Source of the DNA: an uncultured Acetatifactor sp.
Lineage (GTDB): Bacteria; Bacillota; Clostridia; Lachnospirales; Lachnospiraceae
Reading direction: 5' to 3'
Length of the DNA stretch: 44,527 bases
Assembly: GCA_947589075.1 (NCBI GenBank)
Contig: CANQBS010000012.1
Location: 1-44,527, forward strand
The translations under genes and the position numbers were made by a program. Shown piece after piece: positions 29,166 through 37,055 of this stretch. Below the pieces are notes generated by a model, which did not search any database, was not told the origin of the DNA, and worked only from the letters and a program-made list of their open reading frames with translations. The first letter of the stretch is position 1, and each line of letters opens with the position of its first letter.

Positions 29166-30572
29166 ATGAGAGTGATTTTAGCCAGCGCGTCCCCCAGACG
29201 CAGAGAGCTGCTTGAGCAGATCGGATGGCAGTTTGAGGTCTGTGTCAGCGAAGTGGAAGAGAAGATAACAAAGACGCTGCCCGCAGAGGTGGTGGAGGAG
29301 CTTTCCCGGCAGAAGGCGGAGGATGTGTACCGGAGGCTTCGGGAAGACGGAGGACAGAAGGGATCCGGAGAATCCATGCATGGCATGCACAGGGACTCTG
29401 CAGAAGGGCAGGATTCCGGAAAACAGGCGCTCCTGGTGATCGGGGCGGATACCATTGTTTCCTGCGGCGGCCGGATCCTGGGAAAGCCAAAATCCCGGGA
29501 GGACGCCGCTTCCATGCTGCGCCTGCTCCAGGGGCGGTCTCATCATGTATACACCGGAGTGACCCTGATCCTGGAGAGCCGTGAACCTTTCGAGAACAGA
29601 AAGCTGCTTGAGAACGGAGAACCATTTGACAGCAAAGCATCCTCTTGCGACGGGGAATTTCCTGAAAACAGAAGCCGTGTTATCGTTAAAACCTTCCACG
29701 AAGAAACGGAAGTGACCTTTTACCCCATGAGCGAAAAGGAGATCCGGGAATATCTTGAGACCGGAGAACCTTTTGACAAAGCCGGAGCATACGGGATCCA
29801 GGGAAAGGGAGCCAGGTATGTTCGGGAAATCCGGGGAGATTACGGAAATGTGGTGGGTCTGCCTGTGGGGAGACTGTACCAGGAGGTGCAGAGGCTCAAG
29901 GATGCCTGCCGGGAAAGGTTTCAGGCAGTGATCTTTGACTTGGACGGCACCCTTTCCGATTCCATAGCCAGCCTTAAATATTGCGGAGATCTGGCAGTAG
30001 CGCCCTTTGGATACGGACCCTTTTCCATAAACCAATATAAATATTTTGTGGGAGACGGCGCCGCCAATCTGATCAGGAGATGCTTAAAGGCAGGCGGAGA
30101 TCAGGAAAATGTGCATTTTGAGGAGGCCTATGCCAGATATCGGGAGATTTTCCGGGAGAACTGCATGTATCAGGTGAAGCCTTATGAGGGGATTCCAGAG
30201 CTTTTGACCGCCCTTAAGGAAAAAGGCATAAAAATAGGAGTGTTTTCCAATAAGCCCCATGAAGAAACCCTCCGGGTCATAGAAACCCTGTTTGGGAAGG
30301 ATTGCTTTGACGTGGTCCAGGGACAGCAGCCGGGAATCCCTATTAAGCCGAGCCCGGAAGGCGCTTTCAGGATCCTGGAAAAAATGGGAGTAAAGGCTGA
30401 GAAAACGATTTATCTGGGAGATACCGGAACCGATATGAAGACCGGAAAGGCTTTGGGGGCTTTTACGGTGGGAGCTCTCTGGGGCTTCAGGGACCGCGCC
30501 GAGCTGGAGGAGAATCATGCGGACGCTCTTGTATCCCATCCGTCAGAGCTTCTTTCAATGATTGAAAGCTGA
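29166..30572 (+). CDS. Maf-like nucleotide pyrophosphatase fused to HAD phosphatase
   Basis: 468 residues, two enzymes in one chain. Residues 1-245 are a Maf domain: SASPRRRELL at 7-16, GADTIV at 93-98, and ETGEPFDKAGAYG near 198-210. Maf proteins hydrolyse non-canonical or modified NTPs. Residues 252-468 are a haloacid dehalogenase of the phosphoglycolate phosphatase type: FDLDGTLSDS with nucleophile D258 and D260, FSNKP, KPSPEGA and GDTGTDMKTG. The Maf part carries two extra segments (about 62-86 and 137-170), the second repeating LENGEPFD. Separate Maf proteins are about 190 residues, so these are insertions. A phosphatase acting on the nucleotide product is a plausible reason for fusion. 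Confidence 0.88.
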   Translation: MRVILASASPRRRELLEQIGWQFEVCVSEVEEKITKTLPAEVVEELSRQKAEDVYRRLREDGGQKGSGESMHGMHRDSAEGQDSGKQALLVIGADTIVSCGGRILGKPKSREDAASMLRLLQGRSHHVYTGVTLILESREPFENRKLLENGEPFDSKASSCDGEFPENRSRVIVKTFHEETEVTFYPMSEKEIREYLETGEPFDKAGAYGIQGKGARYVREIRGDYGNVVGLPVGRLYQEVQRLKDACRERFQAVIFDLDGTLSDSIASLKYCGDLAVAPFGYGPFSINQYKYFVGDGAANLIRRCLKAGGDQENVHFEEAYARYREIFRENCMYQVKPYEGIPELLTALKEKGIKIGVFSNKPHEETLRVIETLFGKDCFDVVQGQQPGIPIKPSPEGAFRILEKMGVKAEKTIYLGDTGTDMKTGKALGAFTVGALWGFRDRAELEENHADALVSHPSELLSMIES

Positions 30573-30650
30573 TTTCAGGAAATTTAGATTTATTTCCAGA
30601 GAGTTTTCAAAGAACTTGAAAGAGTTTTGGGATGTTTTTTGGAGAGGTAC

Positions 30651-30679
30651 TTGACGAGAGCGCATATTCTTATTATGAT
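30651..30679 (+). promoter_or_regulatory. Promoter of small acidic protein gene
   Basis: TTGACG (30651-30656), 17 bases, TATGAT (30674-30679), 59 bases before the gene start. Confidence 0.75.
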
Positions 30680-30737
30680 GAATATAACGATATAGTTGTC
30701 AGCGGAGACGGAAGAACATAAAAAGGAGGGTGGATGT

Positions 30738-31001
30738 ATGCATGAATTTGATGATGCGGTGTTGGAGTGCTTTTTGAAGAACCAGTTACAGCTGTTCCCT
30801 GAAAAGGTTGCCGAGACTCTGGAAGAGGCGGAAGATTTTCTGGAGAATTGTATGGCGGTCGTGGTGGACTCTGTAGAAGAGGTGATAGAGTATTTTGAAG
30901 ACGCCGGAATTGACACAGATGGCGCCATGGATGATGAGATACTGGACGCCGACGAAGTATTTGATATCGGCGACGGAAGATATCTGATCATCGAAGCGTA
31001 G
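30738..31001 (+). CDS. Small acidic protein of unknown function
   Basis: 87 residues, strongly acidic, helical in its first two thirds (AVLECFLKNQLQLFPEKVAE, EEAEDFLENCMAVVVDSVEE) with a C-terminal strand-like GDGRYLIIEA. No signal peptide or transmembrane helix. The ATG at 30738 is chosen because GGAGGG lies 7 bases upstream; longer frames start before that site. It has its own promoter and stands alone between the Maf-HAD gene and the convergent PHP-HAD gene. I recognise no functional family, although the regular composition and good translation signals support a real gene. Confidence 0.75.
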   Translation: MHEFDDAVLECFLKNQLQLFPEKVAETLEEAEDFLENCMAVVVDSVEEVIEYFEDAGIDTDGAMDDEILDADEVFDIGDGRYLIIEA

Positions 31002-31056
31002 GGATCATCCAGAAGTAGGAATCCTCCGGGCGTAAGGAAGGAAGAAGAGTCTTTCG

Positions 31057-32766
31057 TCATTGAAAGTATTTTTCCAGGATTTCCAGAAGGCCGTCGTGTT
31101 CGTTATCCAGAACTGTTACGATGTCTGCTTTTTCTTTCACACAGGGGGCGGCGTTGGCCATGGCGATGCCGGTGTGGGCCGCTTCCAGCAGGGAAAGATC
31201 ATTTTCCGCATCCCCTGCGGCAAAGGTATGACTGTGGGGGATGTGCAGGTAATCCCGGAGAAAGCGGAGGGCGCATCCTTTCCCGGCGTTAGCAGGAAGG
31301 ATCTCCAGGTACTGGTCATTGGAAAAGATCATCTGGATCCTGTCCCCGCAGTAAGGGGCAATATGATCCCGGAAGGCTTCCAGCTTTTTTCTGTCGGTCA
31401 GATGAATGCACTGCAGCTTATAAGAGCCTGCAGGCACTGCGTCGGCTATATTTTCCACATATTTTAAGGGAAGATGAATTCTTCTCGTATAATATTTCAG
31501 CTCCGGATTCATGCGATGACAGACGATTTCGCTGTCAGTATAGGCGTGGATGTGGAGCTGCATTTTTTCCGCTTCCCCGACGATATGGCGGATATCTTTC
31601 TGGGACAGCCTGTGCTCCAGAATAGGAGCCTTTGTGTCGCAGTCATAAATCAGCGCGCCGTTATTGGAAATAATGAACATATGGGGATAATCAATGCCCT
31701 GGGAGCTCCGTACCTCCAGAATGCTGGGAAGGGGTCTGCCGGAGGACAGGATCAGACGATGCCCGGCGGCCGTCATCCGGTCAAGGGCGTCCTTCATCCT
31801 GGGTGAGATCTCGCTTTTGTTGTTCAGCAGGGTACCGTCCATATCCGTGAAGAAAAGGTTGCAGCGGGTCTTTTTCAGTTCCTGAAGAATGTCCTCCGGC
31901 ACAAAAAGATTTCCATAGCCCCTTCCCAGATCCAGACCGGGCTTATTGGAGCCGTGAAAATCGGAACCGCCGGAAAGCAGCAGATGATACTTTTCCGCCA
32001 GACGTCGGATCTGCCGTTCCTCAGCAGCGCTGTAGGAAGAATAGAGGGCTTCTATGCCAAGGAGTCCAGCTTCTTTGCATTCTGCCACAAGGGCGTCCAG
32101 CTCCGGGTCGGTTAAGTGATAAAGAATGGGATGGGCCAGAATGGGAATGCCGTCGGCCTCCAGGATCAGGCTGATAGCCTGGGAAGGCGTTACCTTTTCC
32201 CGGGGGACATAGTAAGGGCAGTCGTCGCCGATATATCGCTGGAAGGCCTCACTGATGCTTTGGATATAGCCCTGTTCCATCATATACCTGGCATAATGTG
32301 CCCTTGTGATAACGGAATCCGGGAAACGCTCCTGCAGCTTTTCATAGGAAATCTCCATCCCGGCTTCTGAAAGAAGGGCGCACATTTTATGGTTTCTGTT
32401 TGTCCTGGAATCTGTAAACTCCCGGAGCTTCTTTCGGAAAGAGGCATTTTGATAGTCGATGAAAAGTCCGACTACATGGACGTCTGTGCCGTGATATTCT
32501 GTGGAGAGTTCGATGCCGGGAATGACCTGTGGAATTTCAGGGGCTTCTTCGGAGAAACCGGTCGCCTGCATTTCTTTTTCCAGGGGCTTCCGCGCCTGCC
32601 GCAGGCGGGATGCGTAAGAGATCGCCTCTTCCAGTCCGTCGATGCTGTCGTGGTCTGTGAGGGCGAAAGCCTTCAATCCCTTTTGAAATGCGTAGTCCAC
32701 CAGTTCGGACGGGGTATAAGTGCCGTCCGAGCAGGTGGAATGAACATGCAGGTCGATTCCCTTCAT
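31057..32766 (-). CDS. PHP-domain phosphoesterase fused to Cof-type HAD phosphatase
   Basis: 569 residues. Residues 1-290 are a PHP domain with metal-binding motifs DLHVHSTCSDG (5-15), LTDHDS (36-41), the later PILAHP and SGGSDFHG; its closest known relatives are the YciV/TrpH type nucleotide 3',5'-phosphatases. Residues 300-569 are a Cof-type HAD phosphatase with FFTDMDGTLL, LSSGRP, and the C-terminal GDAENDLSLLEAA. All catalytic acidic residues visible in both halves are present. Fusion suggests sequential hydrolysis of a small phosphorylated or nucleotide substrate in the cytoplasm; the substrate is not known. The gene lies 9 bases after the ABC-F gene on the same strand. Confidence 0.9.
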   Translation of the reverse strand: MKGIDLHVHSTCSDGTYTPSELVDYAFQKGLKAFALTDHDSIDGLEEAISYASRLRQARKPLEKEMQATGFSEEAPEIPQVIPGIELSTEYHGTDVHVVGLFIDYQNASFRKKLREFTDSRTNRNHKMCALLSEAGMEISYEKLQERFPDSVITRAHYARYMMEQGYIQSISEAFQRYIGDDCPYYVPREKVTPSQAISLILEADGIPILAHPILYHLTDPELDALVAECKEAGLLGIEALYSSYSAAEERQIRRLAEKYHLLLSGGSDFHGSNKPGLDLGRGYGNLFVPEDILQELKKTRCNLFFTDMDGTLLNNKSEISPRMKDALDRMTAAGHRLILSSGRPLPSILEVRSSQGIDYPHMFIISNNGALIYDCDTKAPILEHRLSQKDIRHIVGEAEKMQLHIHAYTDSEIVCHRMNPELKYYTRRIHLPLKYVENIADAVPAGSYKLQCIHLTDRKKLEAFRDHIAPYCGDRIQMIFSNDQYLEILPANAGKGCALRFLRDYLHIPHSHTFAAGDAENDLSLLEAAHTGIAMANAAPCVKEKADIVTVLDNEHDGLLEILEKYFQ

Positions 32767-32775
32767 ACTTCCTCC

Positions 32776-34413
32776 TTAGTTCTCGTCCGCTTCCTTCTGG
32801 GCGGTGAAAACAGTGCGCTTTCTGGCCATTTCGTCGCTTGCCAGATACTCGTCGTAGCTGGTGATCTTGTCGATGATGGTCCCGTTGGGAAGAATCTCAA
32901 TGATGCGGTTGGCAGTGGTCTGTACCAGCTGGTGGTCATGACAGGAGAAAAGGATCACGCCGGGGAACTTGATCATACCGTTGTTTAAGGCGGTGATGGA
33001 TTCCATATCCAGGTGGTTGGTGGGCTCGTCGAAGATCAGACAGTTGGAGCCGCTGATCATCATCTTGGAAAGCAGGCAGCGCACCTTTTCTCCTCCGGAA
33101 AGCACCTTTACCTGTTTTACCCCGTCGTCCCCGGCGAAAAGCATTCTTCCCAGGAATCCCCGTATATAGGTGACGTCCTTGATGGGAGAGTAGCCGGTCA
33201 GCCAGTCCACGATGGTCAGCTCGTTATCGAATTCTTCATTATAATCCCTGGGGAAATATGCCTGGGTGGTGGTGACGCCCCATTTATAGGAACCTTCGTC
33301 CGGCTCCATTTTTCCCATGAGGATTTCGAAAAGGGTGGTTTTGGCCAGCTCATTGCCGCCTGCAAAGGCGATCTTGTCATTATGTCCCATGATAAAAGAC
33401 ACATCGTCCAATATCTTTACGCCGTTGATGGTTTTGGACAAATGTTCCACCGTGAGCACCTCGTTGCCGATTTCTCTGTCGGGGCGGAAGTCGATATAGG
33501 GATATTTCCTGCTGGAAGGCTTGATCTCATCCAGCTGGATCTTTTCCAGAGCCCGCTTCCTGGAGGTAGCCTGCTTGGATTTGGAGGCGTTGGCGGAGAA
33601 GCGGGAGATGAATTCCTGCAGTTCCTTGATCTTTTCCTCTTTTTTCTTATTGGCTTCCTTCATCTGCTTGATCAAAAGCTGGCTGGATTCGTACCAGAAG
33701 TCGTAGTTGCCCGCATAGAGCTGAATCTTGCCATAGTCGATATCCGCAGTATGGGTGCAGACCTTGTTTAAGAAATATCGGTCGTGGGAGACCACGATGA
33801 CGGTATTGTTAAAATCGATGAGGAAATCCTCCAGCCAGGAAATGGCGTCCAGATCCAGATGGTTGGTGGGCTCATCCAGAAGCAGGATATCCGGGTTGCC
33901 GAACAGAGCCCTTGCCAACAATACCTTCACCTTCAGATTGCTTTCCAGATCCCCCATCAGGCTGTAATGGTATTCCGTATCGATTCCAAGGCCGTTTAAG
34001 AGCATAGCCGCGTTGGACTCCGCTTCCCAGCCGTCCATCTCGGCAAACTCTCCCTCCAGTTCACTGGCGCGGATCCCGTCTTCCTCGGTGAAATCCTCCT
34101 TTGCGTAGATGGCGTCTTTTTCCTTCATGATCTCATAGAGCCTGGGATTTCCCATGATAACGGTATCCATCACCGTGTAGCCGTCATATTTGAAATGGTC
34201 CTGCTCCAGGACGGACAGGCGCTGTCCCGGCGTGATGACGATATCCCCCCTGGTGGTCTCCAGTTCTCCGTCCAGAAGCTTTAAAAAGGTGGACTTTCCC
34301 GCACCGTTGGCGCCGATGATCCCATAGCAGTTCCCTTCCGTAAATTTGATGTTGACGTCTTCAAATAATGCTTTTTTGCCGACCCTGTAGGTCACATTGT
34401 TCGCACTGATCAT
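32776..34413 (-). CDS. ABC-F family ATPase, YkpA/YbiT-like
   Basis: 545 residues, two ATP-binding domains and no membrane segment. Domain 1 has Walker A GANGAGKST and Walker B ILLLDEPTNHLD, but its signature region reads GDLESNLKVK instead of an SGGE-type motif. The linker between domains is charged and helical (KKKEEKIKELQEF). Domain 2 has a diverged Walker A (GGNELAKTT, typical of the YkpA group as I recall it), a normal signature LSGGEKVR and CLIFDEPTNHLD. ABC-F proteins act on the ribosome. ATG 34413 is chosen because GGAAGGA lies just upstream; an in-frame codon at 34470 lies before it. It is divergent from the MFS gene. Confidence 0.9.
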   Translation of the reverse strand: MISANNVTYRVGKKALFEDVNIKFTEGNCYGIIGANGAGKSTFLKLLDGELETTRGDIVITPGQRLSVLEQDHFKYDGYTVMDTVIMGNPRLYEIMKEKDAIYAKEDFTEEDGIRASELEGEFAEMDGWEAESNAAMLLNGLGIDTEYHYSLMGDLESNLKVKVLLARALFGNPDILLLDEPTNHLDLDAISWLEDFLIDFNNTVIVVSHDRYFLNKVCTHTADIDYGKIQLYAGNYDFWYESSQLLIKQMKEANKKKEEKIKELQEFISRFSANASKSKQATSRKRALEKIQLDEIKPSSRKYPYIDFRPDREIGNEVLTVEHLSKTINGVKILDDVSFIMGHNDKIAFAGGNELAKTTLFEILMGKMEPDEGSYKWGVTTTQAYFPRDYNEEFDNELTIVDWLTGYSPIKDVTYIRGFLGRMLFAGDDGVKQVKVLSGGEKVRCLLSKMMISGSNCLIFDEPTNHLDMESITALNNGMIKFPGVILFSCHDHQLVQTTANRIIEILPNGTIIDKITSYDEYLASDEMARKRTVFTAQKEADEN

Positions 34414-34524
34414 ATTTGTTCCTTCCTGCCCCGTCCTTTGGAGCATCCGTCCTGTCATGTCTTTTTCCATTGTACTGAAAATCGGGGATTTTGCAAGAGT
34501 GTTTTCAAAAAAATGGAAGAATTA

Positions 34525-34553
34525 TTGTATTTACGTCTTTTTTCTGTTAAAAT
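34525..34553 (+). promoter_or_regulatory. Promoter of MFS-glycerophosphodiesterase operon
   Basis: TTGTAT (34525-34530), 17 bases, TAAAAT (34548-34553), about 90 bases before the MFS start and in the divergent region with the ABC-F gene. Confidence 0.6.
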
Positions 34554-34644
34554 AGGAGGAGATGGAAGACAGACTGTCCGGGGAGCTTTCACGGAGAAGA
34601 AAGACGGAAAGAACAGCCTTTTCAAGCGGATAAGGAGGCAGGTC

Positions 34645-36006
34645 ATGCAGAGTAAGTTAAATTACAAAAGAACATTTTTTATTGGTCTTGCTTTTTTGAG
34701 CATCAGCGCATTCTGGCAGATGTATGATAACATTATCCCTTTGATCCTGCAGAATACGTTTCAGATCGGAGAGACGGTCACAGGCTCCATTATGGCTCTG
34801 GATAATGTCCTTGCGGTGTTTCTCCTCCCCATTTTTGGGGCTTTTTCCGATAAAGTGGATACCCGTTTCGGAAAAAGGACTCCTTTTATCGTGTGCGGTA
34901 CGGTTCTTGCCGTTCTTTTTATGCTTCTGCTGCCCGTGGCTGACAGGAGGCAGAGCATTGTTCTGTTTGTAACGGCTCTTTTTCTGACCCTTTTGTCCAT
35001 GGGGCTTTATCGTTCCCCTGCAGTGGCGCTGATGCCGGATCTGACCCCTAACAGGCTTCGCAGCAAGGCTAACGCGGTCATCAATCTGATGGGGGCGGTG
35101 GGGGGAGTCTACGCCCTGATCATGATCAGCCTTCTGGTAGGGAAGGAGGACCGGCCGGATTATACGCCTTTGTTTATCAGCATTGCGGTTCTGATGGCGG
35201 CGGCAGTGGCCGTTCTGGTCATTACGATTCCGGAGAATAAACTGAGAAAACAGCTGGCCGAAGAGCAGTCTATGGAGGAGCAGCCTGCAGTCGAGTCGGC
35301 TGAGGCGGTGCCCGGACAGTCTGTCAGAGACAGGGAGGGTCTGTCCACGGATAGCGCGGCGAATGCGCCGGATCAGACCAAGGTCCGGGCGCTGGCCCCT
35401 GAGGTGAAGCGGAGTATGATCTTTATGCTTCTGTCCATTTTCTTCTGGTTTACCGCCTATAATGCGGTGACGACAGCTTTTTCCCGCTATACCAGGGTGG
35501 TGTGGAAGATGGAGGGAGGAAGCTTCGCCAACTGTCTGATGGTGGCCACCGTGGGAGCGATCGTCAGTTATATCCCCATTGGACAGATCTCCAGCAGGAT
35601 AGGAAGGAAAAAGACCATTATGGGAGGCGTCCTTCTGATGGCGGCATGTTACGGGGCCGCAATTTTTGCCGGAAGCTATCATCCTGCCATCAACATCGCC
35701 TTTGCCCTCATCGGAGTGGCCTGGGCGGCGATCAATGTGAACTCCTATCCCATGATCGTTGCCATGAGCGAAGGCAGCGACATTGGAAAATTCACGGGCA
35801 CCTATTATACCTTTTCCATGGCGGCCCAGATCTTTACGCCGATCCTGTCCGGCTTTCTGCTGGAAAATGTGTCCTACCGCACTTTGTTCCCCTATGCTCT
35901 GGTATTTTCCCTGGCGGCGTTTCTGACCATGACCCAGGTGCGGCATGGGGATGTGAAGCCGGAGAAGAAGAAATCCCTGCTGGAGAATTTTGACGTGGAT
36001 GATTGA
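34645..36006 (+). CDS. MFS transporter, SLC45/sugar-cation type
   Basis: 453 residues with 12 predicted transmembrane helices. The first loop carries FGAFSDKVDTRFGKRTPFI, the MFS motif A form seen in SLC45 and GPH-like sugar symporters, and helix 1 contains WQMYDNIIPLIL. The central cytoplasmic loop (about residues 205-255) is long and acidic. The ATG at 34645 has AAGGAGG upstream; the frame extends further back but without a start signal. A glycerophosphodiesterase gene follows after 27 bases, so uptake of a glycoside or phosphodiester-linked substrate is conceivable. Substrate not determinable from sequence. Confidence 0.87.
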   Translation: MQSKLNYKRTFFIGLAFLSISAFWQMYDNIIPLILQNTFQIGETVTGSIMALDNVLAVFLLPIFGAFSDKVDTRFGKRTPFIVCGTVLAVLFMLLLPVADRRQSIVLFVTALFLTLLSMGLYRSPAVALMPDLTPNRLRSKANAVINLMGAVGGVYALIMISLLVGKEDRPDYTPLFISIAVLMAAAVAVLVITIPENKLRKQLAEEQSMEEQPAVESAEAVPGQSVRDREGLSTDSAANAPDQTKVRALAPEVKRSMIFMLLSIFFWFTAYNAVTTAFSRYTRVVWKMEGGSFANCLMVATVGAIVSYIPIGQISSRIGRKKTIMGGVLLMAACYGAAIFAGSYHPAINIAFALIGVAWAAINVNSYPMIVAMSEGSDIGKFTGTYYTFSMAAQIFTPILSGFLLENVSYRTLFPYALVFSLAAFLTMTQVRHGDVKPEKKKSLLENFDVDD

Positions 36007-36033
36007 GAACCGGAGGGCAGGAGGAAACAGAAG

Positions 36034-36870
36034 ATGAATTTGATGTGCAGAATATTGATCATAGCCGGAGTCCTTATATTGCTTTATTTGCTGGCTGTTA
36101 TGCCCCGGATGATCCACAGGCCGGATATGGAGCCCTTTCGCAAAGCGCTTTATGCCCACAGGGGACTTCACAGGAACGGAAGCGAGGCGCCGGAGAATTC
36201 CATGGAGGCCTTCCGTCTGGCTGTAAAGGCGGGATTCGGGATCGAGCTGGATGTGCAGCTGACAAAGGACAGGGTGCCGGTGGTGTTCCATGATTACACG
36301 TTAAAACGGATGTGCGGGGCGGAGGGAAAGGTTGAGGACTATACCTTCGAAGAACTGCAGCAATTTTCTCTCATGGGATCGGATGAAAAAATACCGAAAT
36401 TTGAAGAAGTTTGCAGACTGGTTTCAGGCAAAGTGCCTCTGATCGTGGAACTTAAGATAGAAAAAACGGATATTTCCGTCTGTACTGCCGCGGACGCTGT
36501 TTTAAAAGATTATCCTGGACTCTACTGTATAGAATCCTTTAATCCCCTGGGACTTTTCTGGTATCGCCGCAATCGTCCCGGCATTGTCCGGGGACAGCTT
36601 TCCGAAGCTTTTCTTTTAACTCCGCAGAATCGGAATCTGCTGTTTTTTCTGCTCGAGATGCTGCTGTTTAATTTCCTGACAAAACCGGATTTCATCGCAT
36701 ATAACCACAGGCATGAAGCCAACCTTTCCAGAAGGCTCTGCCGCGGTCTTTATCATAATACCGCTGTGGCTTATACCATCAAAAGCGAAGAGGAGCTGGA
36801 GCAGGCCCGGAAGCATTTTGACATTTACATATTTGACAGTTTTTACCCCCAAAGGGATGGAAAAATATAG
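36034..36870 (+). CDS. Membrane-anchored glycerophosphodiester phosphodiesterase
   Basis: 278 residues. One N-terminal transmembrane helix (residues 5-22) is followed by a GDPD TIM barrel. It shows AHRGLHRNGSEAPENS with the catalytic histidine and metal-binding E, IELDVQLTKD, and VVFHDYTLKR with the second catalytic histidine; the later PLIVELKIE strand holds a metal-binding acid. These enzymes split glycerophosphodiesters into glycerol-3-phosphate and an alcohol. The anchor places it at the membrane, but which side the active site faces is not certain. AGGAGG lies 9 bases before the ATG; it follows the MFS gene closely. Confidence 0.9.
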   Translation: MNLMCRILIIAGVLILLYLLAVMPRMIHRPDMEPFRKALYAHRGLHRNGSEAPENSMEAFRLAVKAGFGIELDVQLTKDRVPVVFHDYTLKRMCGAEGKVEDYTFEELQQFSLMGSDEKIPKFEEVCRLVSGKVPLIVELKIEKTDISVCTAADAVLKDYPGLYCIESFNPLGLFWYRRNRPGIVRGQLSEAFLLTPQNRNLLFFLLEMLLFNFLTKPDFIAYNHRHEANLSRRLCRGLYHNTAVAYTIKSEEELEQARKHFDIYIFDSFYPQRDGKI

Positions 36871-36965
36871 TACTGTAGTACCATACAAATTCATCCATCC
36901 CTCGAAAAAATATTGGACAAGATGCACGAAAATGGAAGGGATGCCAAAATTTTACGAAAAGTACC

Positions 36966-36994
36966 TTGATATTCCTTTGGCAAATTGCTACAAT
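36966..36994 (+). promoter_or_regulatory. Promoter of ppdK
   Basis: TTGATA (36966-36971), 17 bases, TACAAT (36989-36994), 61 bases before the ppdK start. The rest of 36871-37055 holds no gene. Confidence 0.75.
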
Positions 36995-37055
36995 ATGATA
37001 GTGCTGTCCATAGAAAGAAATTCGAGAAAAGAAAAAGAAAAGGGAGACGAAAGGC

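Noticed and set aside
27785..29515. Open frame of about 576 codons antisense to ppk1
   Set aside because: A codon-bias shadow of a highly conserved gene; no motif and no start signal.
34657..36291. Open frame of about 544 codons antisense to the MFS gene
   Set aside because: Translation is H/R/Q-rich and lacks hydrophobic structure or motifs, while the opposite strand encodes a clear 12-helix transporter.
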